Source: Paulinella micropora (lineage: Eukaryota > Cercozoa > Imbricatea > Euglyphida). Taken from it: a DNA stretch of 64,000 nt. Shown in pieces: positions 19,001-33,477 of the stretch. Numbering within the stretch: the stretch's first letter is position 1; each line of letters starts with the position of its first letter. The DNA lies in NCBI GenBank assembly GCA_009731375.1, contig BJOX01000159.1, forward strand, positions 796,361 through 860,360. Reading direction: 5' to 3'. The notes beneath the pieces are model-generated. The model worked only from the letters and a program-made list of their open reading frames with translations, searched no databases and was not told where the DNA came from. The position numbers and the translations under genes are program-made.

Positions 19001-19469
19001 GAGGGCATGTGAGGGTCCTTGCTCTGAAGCTGACTGCTCAAGACACCGTCACGATTTCAGTGCTCTTTTCAGGCGCATCAGTCCTTGTTTTCCCGGCCAC
19101 CTGTACGCGAGCCCGTCCGGTCCGCGCAAGTGAGAAATACGGAGAGATAGCGAAGAAAAAATAAAAGTCTCTCTCGTCACACTTTCCAGTCTCTTTCTGT
19201 TGCGGCGTCCAAGCTTTGGACCAGCAATCCGTTTCGCTAACTGGTTGCATCCTAAGGTCCACAAAAGCTGCCATATGAAAACGTGGAAAAGCACGTCTTT
19301 GCTCTCGTTTCACTCTTCAGCCAAGGGCGATGGCAACTCAACAGGAAGATGTCAGCCTCCGTCGGCGAAAGAAACGAAGGGAACCCACCAGTGTAGCGAG
19401 GATTTATGTAAGGCTCTCGATTTTTGCAGTTCTGTTTTCAAGTTTTTCATGGTTAGTATTGTGTGAAAG
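19001..19469. promoter_or_regulatory. Divergent promoter interval between MAPKK and CK2 alpha
   Basis: The MAPKK start codon (19000, minus) and the first recognisable CK2 alpha exon (19470, plus) lie about 470 bp apart on opposite strands. The interval has no long repeat, unlike the flanking introns, and must contain both promoters and the missing CK2 first exon. No specific promoter element is recognisable. Confidence 0.5.
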
Positions 19470-23686
<4,217 letters not shown>

Positions 23687-24233
23687 AGCTATGGTCAACG
23701 CCCATCCCCAGGACCGGGCCAGTCTGCTGCAGCTGAAGACAATGCCAAGGACACGGCTGGATGCCGCCTGTGCCTTGCTACCATGAGCAGCTCCAAGGCC
23801 GCTTGCCAGTCAGCGCTCTACTTCCGGGACACTAAGATTTCTGTATAACTAAATCTGTAAGATGCAGTTGTAGTAAAAGTGTCTTGTCAAGAATCTTACA
23901 CTGAGTGACTCGTTGTATTAATATACTTGTTTGTCAACTCATCTGGCCTGCCCAAGTTTTGTAGTCTAAGGAAGTTGACTAAGCTTAGGTGATGGGATTA
24001 ATATAACCGGTATTTACGTTAGTTTGTTAGAGAGTCTTCAAGAGAGAAGAGAGAGAGAGAGCGTTGGATGGTTCAGTTAAAGTCAGTATTCAAGTATTTT
24101 TAGTGAGACGGTTACTGTTGGATAGTTCGTAGTCAATTGTCATTGTATTAATATTAATAACGTGTAGGCGCAGATAGGTAAATATGCGACCTTTTCTCAG
24201 TTATACCATCTTAAGAAGTTGAACAGTATACAA
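23687..24233. other. 3' flank of CK2 alpha, then LTR-derived fragments
   Basis: No ORF. Sequence near 23965-24010 (GAAGTTGACTAAGC... ...TAATATAACCGGTATTTA) recurs in inverted orientation near 49140-49200, so at least part is a degraded repeat shared with the other side of the retrotransposon cluster. Confidence 0.45.
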
Positions 24234-24381
24234 TAGACAAATTTATTAATATAGTATTAATATTTAGTCATTTCTGCCTATATTAATACATGTTTTACAT
24301 AGTTATTAATAGTTCTGGTACTGGTGGCAGTCAGTTCCTTCATAGGACTGATCATTGCTTTACCTTTTATACTCAGTTGTA

Positions 24382-24655
24382 TTGCTGTTGACATTCAAGA
24401 CAACAAAAAAAATTGATTTTTCTGTTTTGGTTGGAATTTCAGTTTTGGTTGGAATTTTGATTTTGGGTGAAAATTTGAATTTTTCAAATTAACGGCTATA
24501 TTCGTCCGCAAAATATCGTAAATTTTCGCGAAATGTTACAGTTAAATTTGAAAATTTGAATTTTTGTCACAAAAATGAAAAACTGTCACAAAAATGAAAA
24601 TCTGACACAAAAATGAAAAACTAATTTTTGTTGTTGTCTTGAATGTCAACAGCAA
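24382..24655. mobile_element. MITE 1, Tc1/mariner-type (274 bp)
   Basis: Terminal inverted repeats TTGCTGTTGACATTCAAGAC / GTCTTGAATGTCAACAGCAA flanked by TA on both sides. The right LTR of element A has the uninterrupted sequence TTGTATTTCC, an empty site showing exactly one TA. There is no coding capacity, so it depends on a transposase elsewhere. Confidence 0.9.
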
Positions 24656-24735
24656 TATTTCCTTTTAAGTTTAGGCGGTTAGTTAGTTTAATTTGACTGA
24701 GCCAGTGTCTGGTTCAGTTTCCTTCTGTCTAAATA

Positions 24736-25010
24736 TTGCTGGCGACATTCAAGACATAAAAAATTGATAAATTTCAGATTTTGGGTCAGATTTCTGATTT
24801 TGGTTAGAATTTCGATTTTGTGGCATGATAAAAATTCAAAATTATCAAATTAACTGCTATATGCGTCCGCAAAACAACTGAAATTTTCGCAAAATATTAC
24901 AGTTAAATCAAGAAATTTGTTTTCCCACAAAATCGAAAAAATGACACAAATCGAAATTCCAATCAAAATCTAAAAAGCAATAATTTTTTTCTCTTGAATG
25001 TCGTCAGCGA
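24736..25010. mobile_element. MITE 2, Tc1/mariner-type (275 bp)
   Basis: Diverged relative of MITE 1 with ends TTGCTGGCGACATTCAAGAC / TCTTGAATGTCGTCAGCGA and the same internal plan (GGTTAGAATTTCGATTTTG..., GCGTCCGCAAAA...). It is flanked by TA, and the empty site in the right LTR (TAAATAAAGAGC) again shows a single TA. Confidence 0.88.
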
Positions 25011-26967
25011 TAAAGACCAAGTGTCTGAAGCACAGAATGTGAACCCCTCCCCCGGCAACCTAGTAAAGTTATTAATACATTGTGTTATGAGCCTTGTTGG
25101 TGCTTCGTCTGCGTGGAGCTGGAGCGATCTTCAGTCGAGCTCAACCAACCAAAAAATCTGACTAATGCTCTACCGAGCAACTCTCTGAGTCTGATTCCAG
25201 CAGTGTCTCCATGAAAATCAGTGTCCCCCAGCTTGGCAGCTGGACTTTGCCGCCATCACGATGGTGGAAGGACGCCCCCACGACTCTCTGCCCAGACTTT
25301 TCCTCCCCCGAATGCGGTTCGCGGTCAAGGACCCAGTGGCGTCAGCTGAAAAATAAGTTCTAAAATTTTTTTAATTTTAGGTTGGAGACCTAGGCGGCTG
25401 CTACTACGGGCAATCGGGTAGCTAGTCGAGGGGTCTCGAGCTCCATCTAGCGCAACCTCTAGAGGTGGGAGTAAGATTGCCGTCCGGGAAGACACTGGGC
25501 GTTGAAAGTTAGACGGTGGGAAAGAAACTTTGAGTGGTTCCCTCCGTAGAGGCGCATGTTGGCTGCAAGTCAAGGTGTGGCAGCCCCTCATCAAGGGCGA
25601 TACCTGTAGAGAATGTAAAAAAAGGTTTGAGGACAACAAGGGAGTGCATGTAGGCACAAAAGATTTGTTCGGTTGCCATGTTGGCAAAAATGTTAACAAA
25701 TTTACCGGTGGCTCCGGATATTTTTTTCAAAAAGTTGCTGAGCAGCAGGTGGTGCTGTTTCCTGTTTTTGGTTCCTGGCGTGATCTGTGGTGTGTGTTCC
25801 GGCAGTTTGAGCTGGGCAGCAGTCGTTTTCTACGTTTTTGGTGCAGTGGTTTGAACATTTGACGGACTTCGTTGGACATTGTTGGGCTTTGGAAGGTGAA
25901 GAAGGAAAAGTTTGTTGTCGATAGACTTTGGTTGAGTTTTACTGTGACGGTCCGTATTATTATTAGCGAAGGTGTTGGCAAGGTGTAATGCATGCCGTTG
26001 GGTGAGCAGTTTTCGTTTTTGGAGGCGGTAAGGACGTTGAGTTTTCCTTTGTTGAAGTCTGACGTAACATGACGACTTTAAGCTTTGGTTTGATAAGCGA
26101 AGGAAGGGAGTAAGGAAATTCATTTCTTTTCTGTTGCTCGTGTTTCGGCGGGGCTTCTGTTTAGTTTTGGAAGCAGGAGGGCTGCTAGTCGTCGTTTGCT
26201 GTAGCAGTGGGGACGTAGGGGGAGACCATCATGAGACATAGGAATTATTTTGTTTTGTTCCTTTGAGACCGGACAGTGGTTGCTCTTCTCTCTCTTCTCT
26301 CCTTTCTCTCTGTCTTGCTGATGTGTTGCAAGAACTCTTAGACCCTTTTTATTGCTCAGTTTATTTCCTTCTCTATTACATACATTAATGGATAAGGAGT
26401 TAGGAGGAGATACCTGTTTGTGTGTGTTCATATGTTGTGTTTGCTTTGGGCAGTTTGTGAGTATGAATTGCTTTATCGTCGTGGTTGTTGCTGCGAGTAT
26501 GTGTGAGTTATTATTTGGCGGAGGAGACATACGCCTATGTGAGGAAGTTTGTTTGTTGTGCTTATGTGTTGCTATATTGCCGAACTCCACTGGAGACGTA
26601 GGATAGCTCACTTGCTCATTTCGTTATATTTTCTACTAGTTTGTTCGTTGTGCTTGTCAGCATCTCGTCCATTTACTTGGTTGTGTTTGTAACACTGTTG
26701 AACATACATTAATGTATTTGACGTTGACATATACATATATGTATTTTCATATTTCGTGTTGGTCATTTTCCGTGAGAATGGTGTGGATTGCATAGTATGC
26801 GATATTGATAATGATGTTGATGTGCTTATTGCTCAACGTTGTGTTTAAGGTGTTGCTGTTTGAGTTGTGAACATATTTTATTAATTAACTTGTTTGGCTG
26901 TTGTCTGGCTTTATGACATTTACTATGTTGGCTCATATCGGCCGCTATTCCTAAATAGGGGGAGCAA

Positions 26968-27245
26968 TGGACAAATGTATTAATATAGTATTTAGTCATA
27001 TCGGCCTATACATGGTTTACATAGTTATTAATAGTTCTGGTACTGGTGGCAGTCAGTTCCTTCATAGGACTGATCATTGCTTTACCTTTTATACTCAGTT
27101 GTATTTCCTTTATCTAAGTTTAGGCGGGTAGTTAGTTTAATTTGACTGAGCCCGTGTCTGGTTCAGTTTCCTTCTGTCTAAATAAAGAGCAAGTGTCTGA
27201 AGTACAGAATGGGAACCCCTCCCCCGGCAACCTAGTAAAGTTACA
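26968..27245 (+). repeat. Element A right LTR (278 bp)
   Basis: Starts TGGACAAATG straight after the polypurine tract and ends TTACA. It carries no MITE and so serves as the empty-site reference for both inserts in the left LTR. It directly abuts the LTR of element B. Confidence 0.85.
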
Positions 27246-27246
27246 T

Positions 27247-27805
27247 TGGTATAGAGGGTATTAGAAGCCGGTTTAACGTCTCCCAGGCGTCCCTAGTTGA
27301 CTATCTAACCAGCTCCAAACGTCCTTTAATAGGTTATCCAATCAATACAGACAAAAGCCCGCCAAACAAACGAAACGTGGATGATGCAGGTCACTAAGTC
27401 ATAAAATAAAAGGTATCCATACAGGACATTGGCATTGGACCTGCCACCAACAATAGAGAAAACCGTCGTGACTGCTTCTGGACTCGTGACTACAACCGGC
27501 ACTTGGGGCGTCCCCCTCATACCGGCTTGCGACTTCCTATGAAGATGAGTTTAACAATTCTGAACAATTCCCGCCAGTCGAACTGACGACGTCACACAAA
27601 AGATGTACCCCCAGAATTGACCCACGAAACGTCCAGATATGGGTGAAAATGGTAATGGTAAAAGGCTGGTGCCACCAGTACCAGGAAAGGTACTACAATT
27701 GACTGTATTAATAACTAATAATACTACTAACAGTAACGACTACTGCTAACGTATAATTGAGCAATAAGGACATAACTGAGGAGGAAGTGTCTAATTAATT
27801 GTCCA
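27247..27805 (-). repeat. Element B 3' LTR
   Basis: On the minus strand it begins TGGACAATTAATTAGAC and ends CTATACCA, with the polypurine tract TTAAGGGGGAGC immediately upstream (27808-27820). It aligns with the element C LTR starting at 48475 over several hundred bases (for example TACATCTTTTGTGTGACGTC). Confidence 0.8.
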
Positions 27806-27900
27806 ATGCTCCCCCTTAATTAGACTCCCTTACGAGTCAGTGTCCAAACACGATCCGCTACTAACAACTAGAGCAGGTAAATAAGCAAGGCGCAAATGAG

Positions 27901-28045
27901 CTACCCTACGTCTCCAGTGGAGTTCGGCTACATAGCTACACTATACAAACTAAAGCGCGGTATGCACACCAGTGCACATGATATGACTAAAGTAAAAGCA
28001 AAGGCGCTAACCTAGTCGTCTCCACAGCTGGTGGAGTTCGGCAAT
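27901..28045 (-). promoter_or_regulatory. Two copies of a conserved hairpin motif, element B 3' region
   Basis: On the minus strand the motif GCCGAACTCCAC...TGGAGACG(TAGG) occurs at about 27901-27930 and 28011-28045. The second copy forms a 6-bp stem CTCCAC/GTGGAG around CAGCT. The same motif is found twice in element C and once in element A, always between RNase H (or its place) and the polypurine tract. Confidence 0.6.
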
Positions 28046-28184
28046 CTAGCCACCTATTTTCTAAAATCTATCCCCTTGCTATCGGGTACCTAACCAAAGT
28101 CCTATCAAAAGTCCACGTTGGAGAAAGTCCCATCGGACGGTTGAAGACAGTCCCACCACACGCGACTACCTCCCGCAGCCGCCG

Positions 28185-29978
28185 CTAGTCACACGCGACA
28201 TGCCGTACCAGCCGGAGGTAGTGCTCCCCACGCGCCGGCTTTGTGTTGACGTCCGCAATATTATCCGAGGAAGCAACCTTCTCGTTGACTACCAGCCCAG
28301 CGTCGACCTTCTGGTTTACGATGGCGCAGCGCAGGTCCACGTGCCCGAGCTTCCTAGAAAAGACATTCGTATCAGCAAGGTCAAGAGCGCCTTGGTTGTC
28401 GCCGTACAGGATGGGGGGGCTGCCCCCACCCGTACGGCCCCAGCGCGTCGGCGACCCGTCCCCCAGCGATACTCTGCACAAAGTTAACGATTTTATCCTG
28501 GCCATGATACGCCTCCACCATGGCGTAAACTTCAGCTTCGCAAAAGGAGGCTTCCGGGGCCGCAGGCACCAGACGCGCGCCGGCCGTCGCCACTTCAGGA
28601 TCCCCGCTCCCGGCTACCGCCGCCACCAGCTCGTCGCTCGCTGCCCGCGCCTTCTCCTCCACGCGCCCACGCCGAGCCGCGTCCGCAGGAAGTGCCACCG
28701 ACACGTTTCGCTTTAGACAGAAAGGCAGTACTGAACCGCCTAGAAAGAAATGGAAGCCAGGCTCAGCCAGTCGCGCTCGGCGATCCTCTGGCGTTCCCTT
28801 CCAGCTTGAATCGGCCCATGATAACAGGCGGGTACCGTTCGCTTTGGTAAAGCGAATGCCCTTGGTGCGAGTACCACTGAGGTACCGCACAACTTGCTCG
28901 GCCTGTTGGAAATTGAATAACTCCGGCTTCGAGGCATGGATTGCTACTTCCCCTATGGGGCCCAAGACCTCGTGCCGAGTAATGCGGGTCCACAGTAGGA
29001 CCCCTACGATATGCTGCGGCGAGAACTGCTCTAACACAGACTGCTTCCCGGCTCGCACCCCCTGCATCAACCACGGCGAGTCGGCGGCAGCTAGACCGGT
29101 GCATTGGAGCTTCTCAACGGCCTCCTGGATGAAATCTTCCTGTGAGATCTTGATAGTGCGACCTAACCGACAATCTTCCTTATCCTCGATATTCAGGGCT
29201 ACCACCCCGGTCGGAGCCTCTTGCTTAAAGACCCTAAAGGCCTTCTTACCAGCGGCTAAGAACTCTGCTTCCACATCCTTGCTACTAAACGCTCCCATCA
29301 TGTCGTCAACATGCACGAAGACAAAGTCCGGTTTGTCCTTTCCGGGTAGCCATCGCCAGAAGAAACAAGGAAAAGCAACATGGGCCTTAAATCCCAAGCT
29401 TTCTAAGAAAGGCACTAGCTTGTACCGCCACCAGTTGCGGCCCGCATCCGGTCTACCGTAGAGGGCTTTGAGCATTTCCCACACATACCCCGGTTCTTCT
29501 AAACCAAAGGGCGGTACGATATAAGTGGGGCGATAACCCTGCTCAGCGGCAGACGCTTCAGTGTAAGCGGTCCCAACGTCCCACTTCGACAGGATTAAGC
29601 CAAAGAACACCGTCAGGGCGAAAAGCATCAGAATGGTAAAGCACACGGAGTAGGGAAGTCACGTTTCCCGAAGTGCCATCCTTGGATCATGGAAAACCCC
29701 TTAGCCGTCCACCGGCTTTTGAACTTCAGGATCTTACCCCCTGCCTCCTTTGTAGCATCTACGAACCGCCCCTCGCAGATTTCTTTCTTGTCGACTAAGT
29801 CGGCCCAAACTCTACGCAAGCAACCTTTCTCCCAGAGTGTAGACATCTCCTCTGCCCGGGCGTCATCCCAGTACCCTAGGTCGTCGGCTTGCTTATCACT
29901 CACCGGTCTAGTAAACGTGGCAGCATGGGCGGCCTCCGGACCGGTTGCAAGGTACTTGACGATCTCCGTGTCCAACAT
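28185..29978 (-). pseudogene. Element B reverse transcriptase and RNase H
   Basis: Copia-type RT carrying LSKWDVGTAYTEASAAEQGY, KALYGRPDAGRNWWRYK and the catalytic FVHVDDMMGAF (xVDD box). It is followed by RNase H with ILYGDNQGALDLAD and a terminal NIADVNTKPARGEHY. The reading frame is split near 29640 and again near 28490-28380, so no full-length polyprotein can be made. The order and motifs match element C at 46270-48056. Confidence 0.85.
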
Positions 29979-31409
29979 ACGGTCTGGTCTTCATCCTCAA
30001 ACTTTACCCAATGGGCCGGTCGATGCTTCTTTTGCTTCTTAACCCATATGGGTTCGCTAACGTCTTGCACGTGTCCCCGTCTGACCTTGTCCTGGAAACC
30101 TACCCCATAGGTCTTTTTGGCCCAAGCCCAGCCCCACTGAGTAGCTGGGGTCTCAACCCACCTTCCCTTTAGCTCCCCTATCTTTTCCGGTTCATCGGGT
30201 ACTGGGGCTTGAGCCTCTTCCAAGGCTTCCGCGGCTTCCTGTTCTGGAGTCACCTCCTCCACTTCGCCATCGGAATCTGAACTATCAAGCTCCCCCTGAC
30301 CCGGAGGTTTCTTACCGTCGCCGGGCTCGGTCACCCCCACCCGGGGCTTCGGGACAAACAACTGATCCAGGTCGGCGTCTTCCACCAAGTGGTCGCCCTT
30401 GAACTGTTCTAAGTTCAGACCCTTCTTCTCCCAGATGGGTTGTAGCAAAGGCCAGGCTGGTTGGTTATCGTCAAAGTTCTTGACGTTGCGCCACAGGAAC
30501 ATCCTTCCTTTGCATAGGATCAAGTGGGCCGAGTGCTCCAAACTCAATCCTAACCAGGCGGCCATATGTGTTCGGCTTTCGTCATGCCCTAACTTGCCCT
30601 CGATGACCATATGGCAAAGGCACCCAAATGGATGAAGGTAGGCTACCCAGTTCACCTTCCTCTCTCTGGGCATAAGCTCAAACATCCGGACGTCCCCACC
30701 GGATCGCTTTGGCGAAAGATTGTGCAAGAGGATAGCGTGGTAGGGTAGCTGCGCCTTGACCATGTCATGGCGCGCTTTGCGCCAAAGTCCCGCTGGGACA
30801 CTTCGGAATAGGCGCTCTTATTGTGCTCGTTTAGGGACTTGACCCTCTTCCTAACTCCCGTGTCCCACCACCAGCTCCTTGAAGTCAGCGGAAGTATGCT
30901 CACCGTCTACCCTAACTTCTTTCACCTATCAAGATAGTGGGTGGAAAGACCCATGAGCAAGCCGTAAAGGAGTGTAAGGAGTGCCCAGCCGCAAAAGGGG
31001 GAAAGGTAAACCATCCGGCTAGCAACCAACTGACACAGGTAGAAAAGTTCGAGGCCGTGTCGTTTGACAAGTCCGGGTGCTTACGTAAGCCCCTCTATGG
31101 CGGGTTTTGGTACGGCATGGTGGGGATCGAGGCTACTAACACCGGGTATGCGTTTGGTCTCCTGCTGAAGGATGGCACAGCTGCACTGCAAGTGCGGTTC
31201 ATGCGAGGGTGTATGAACTTCCTCGACTCAAAGCGGCAAGACCCGTAAGCCTCACTGATGAGGCGCTGCATGTGGCTTCCCGGCCCCCCGAGCTTCTGAT
31301 GTAGTTGTTCGCTAGTCAACTCAGTGACCTTAGCCATCTCTTTCCCAAAGAAAGCTTCAGCCTTAGCGGCAGCCAGCTCTCGATCCGTTGAGGTCACGAA
31401 CCACCACAC
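29900..31409 (-). pseudogene. Element B integrase, with internal inversion
   Basis: Integrase region homologous to element C 44820-45840 (LLHNLSPKRSGGDVRMFELM, HESRTHMAAWLGL-like block, then an acidic linker before the RT). Codons for the zinc-finger side and the start of the core domain lie in reverse orientation at about 30927-31244. The C-terminal part (30763-29900) is open. Functional integration is impossible in this state. Confidence 0.8.
30927..31244 (+). other. 317-bp inverted segment of integrase
   Basis: The plus-strand reading frame here (KTHEQAVKECKECPAAKGGK..., KPLYGGFWYGMVG) encodes integrase sequence, while the flanking codons on both sides are on the minus strand. Element C holds the same segment collinear with its neighbours (44993-45310), which fixes the ancestral order. 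Confidence 0.85.
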
Positions 31410-31813
31410 CTTATCCTTGGCGTCGCGATACAGGACACCGGCCTTAAGTTCTGGAGAAGTGTCCGGTAACCCTCTCCTTTCTTGTTGAGCACCACGCTAT
31501 ACCCTTCCTTGGTCAAGTGAGGACCGGAGACTAAGGTTTCATCTAGGTTGGGGCTAATCCACACACTACCCAGGTGTAACCTGTTCTTTTCCCCTGTTCC
31601 GTTCACGGTCATCATGTCGAATGAGCCCTTCTTGGTTACGGTGGTCTGCCCGTTGACTGTGTCTACCCGTTTCATCCCTCTCTGGATGTTGAACAGTCGT
31701 TGTTCGGCTCCGGCCGGCACAAAGTGCAACGTAGCTCCCGAATCGAACATGGGGTCTTTGTCAACACTCCGTCCTAGTAGGGCCTGCTCCGCTAACAGGA
31801 TGCCTTTAGCCAT
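31394..31813 (-). pseudogene. Element B aspartic protease region
   Basis: Contains FDSGATLHFVPAG, with the D-S/T-G-A catalytic motif of retroviral-type aspartic proteases, followed by RVDTVNGQTTVTKKG. It corresponds to element C 44390-44710. It would process the gag-pol polyprotein. Confidence 0.8.
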
Positions 31814-31898
31814 CCATCCTCGTCTACCATGAAACGCACTAGGTCGTCAACGAGGTCAGCTTCCCCTTCGGCCTCAGGCAAACATGCGTATTCCTTCC

Positions 31899-33305
31899 TT
31901 AGTACGCTCTCGCCGTCCACAACCCTCTCTCGGACCCGCAAAGCTCTAGTACGTGGTTGAAACACGGCGGCACTGTTGCCGCAGCACCTTCCACGGCCCA
32001 ATGCCTCGGCCACCTAGGATTGTTCATGGGATATTCACTGCGCCCAGTCGTACAACAGCCTAGTCCACTCTCCCCACCGGTTCCGGAAGTCAGCTTCCAT
32101 GATTCCTTTTCTTCCTCACCGCTCAAGGCCGGACGGTGCAACCTGCGCATCTCCTCTTGCTGCTCGGCCACGGCTCGGAGTCGGCTCTCTCGCTCTTCGG
32201 TACCTAGTCGTGTAGGGCTAACGTGCTCAGCTGAGGTCGAGGGGGCCGTAGACTGACCGGTACTAGTAGTAGGAGGCAACAGGGAAGTCACCTTTCGTTC
32301 TGCGGGGGGTACCGTCTTAGCATGGGGCGCAAACCAGGGCATCCCACTCACGGAGGCTCGGACCGTCTCAAGGAAGCCAAACGCACGAGCACCTACTGAC
32401 CGACGCCTATTGCTTGGGCTAGTTGAGGGCGTAGTCACAGGATTGCTATCGGTCCCGGCAGTCTCATCACTACCACCGGGGTCTGCCTCAGCACTAGGGT
32501 CGGGACCTATGGGAGACGGTACCCTTTCCGGAGCTTGAACCCCGTCCCTGTCTCTAGCCGGGGACTCTTCACCTTCACGCTCGTCTTCACACTGATTCAG
32601 AGGAAGGATCAGCATCCTACTGCAACTCTGGGGGTTCGTCTTCAACGTCCGCCAAGCTATCAGGTTGATAGTCCTCCGGTCCGGGCTTCACCTTTACTCC
32701 TTGTACCTTCTCCCCTTTTGCTTTGAGTAAAGATTTCAGGTTTTGGCTCATGATACCACTACCAGCCTCAGCCGGCTCGATCTTTGAACCAATCTCACCC
32801 TTCGGGGCAGGTACCGCTGACGGCCCGCTCACCCCTCTAGGTTTACCCCTTACTCTCCCTACGTGGGCAGGTACGACAGGACGGGGCAGAGTACCCTCGG
32901 CTCTTGTTTGCGTACCGGCACCGACGCTACTTGTGGGGACACAACTCTCCCACGAGAGGGGGATACCCCACCCCGGAAGTACATGTGCTTGGCTTGGGTA
33001 CCAGCATGGGGCTCATGCAGGCGGTACACCTTTCGCCACGAGGGTACACCGGATGCTTCCCACGTTACTGGTTGACGATTGGCAATCCACTCTGTAAACT
33101 GCCCGGGGACCCGGGGCTTAGCATAGTGGATGATGGGTAAGAGGGACCGGTTCCAAGGGATGCCACGCTTCGCCGCTTCGTGACGCACTATAACTTTGAC
33201 CATCAGGGGATGACTCCCGCTCTTGATCTGTGCTTCCAACCCCCTCTCTCCCATCTCGCACATGAGGGGCAGATGATCCCGTCGCGCCATGTCGGCTGCC
33301 CACAT
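31899..33305 (-). pseudogene. Element B gag-protease linker, fragmented
   Basis: A run of minus-strand frames (33305-32859, 32832-32617, 32645-31899) that connect gag to protease. It is rich in Pro, Ser, Glu and Arg and has no recognised domain, with at least two frameshifts. The segment GGESGLGCCTTGRSEYPM also occurs at the start of element C, showing where C is truncated relative to B. Confidence 0.6.
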
Positions 33306-33477
33306 GCGTAAGGCATCCTCTCTTGCTTTGCTCGTTGGTATTGGTGCTCAACGCAATAGTTACTATCTATGAGGGTAGCTGCCTTAATCCGCATGCTGTT
33401 GAATTTGGACTGAAGGTCGTTCAAGCTGGCCACGCACCGACGCTTTCCTTCCGCCACTCCGTGGCACCGTCCCTCAT

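Larger units (their letters stand above)
24234..25079 (+). repeat. Element A left LTR (with two MITE insertions)
   Basis: Removing the two inserts leaves about 290 bp that matches the right LTR at 26968-27245, including the blocks AGTTCTGGTACTGGTGGCAG and CCCCTCCCCCGGCAACCTAG. Confidence 0.85.
24234..27245 (+). mobile_element. Element A: non-autonomous LTR retrotransposon
   Basis: The left LTR (24234-25079, enlarged by two MITEs) and right LTR (26968-27245, 278 bp) align over their full length. They begin TAGACAA / TGGACAA and end near GTAAAGTTACA. The internal 1.9 kb (25080-26967) shows no reverse transcriptase, integrase or gag, only small unconvincing ORFs. A polypurine tract (TAGGGGGAGCA) precedes the right LTR, and a GCCGAACTCCAC/TGGAGACGTAGG hairpin (26577-26600) is shared with elements B and C. 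This suggests a non-autonomous relative mobilised by that copia family. I found no matching target-site duplication. Confidence 0.78.

Noticed and set aside
25325-26611. Minus-strand ORFs in element A as genes
   Set aside because: No domain, no codon or family signal, and the region lies between the two LTRs of a non-autonomous element.
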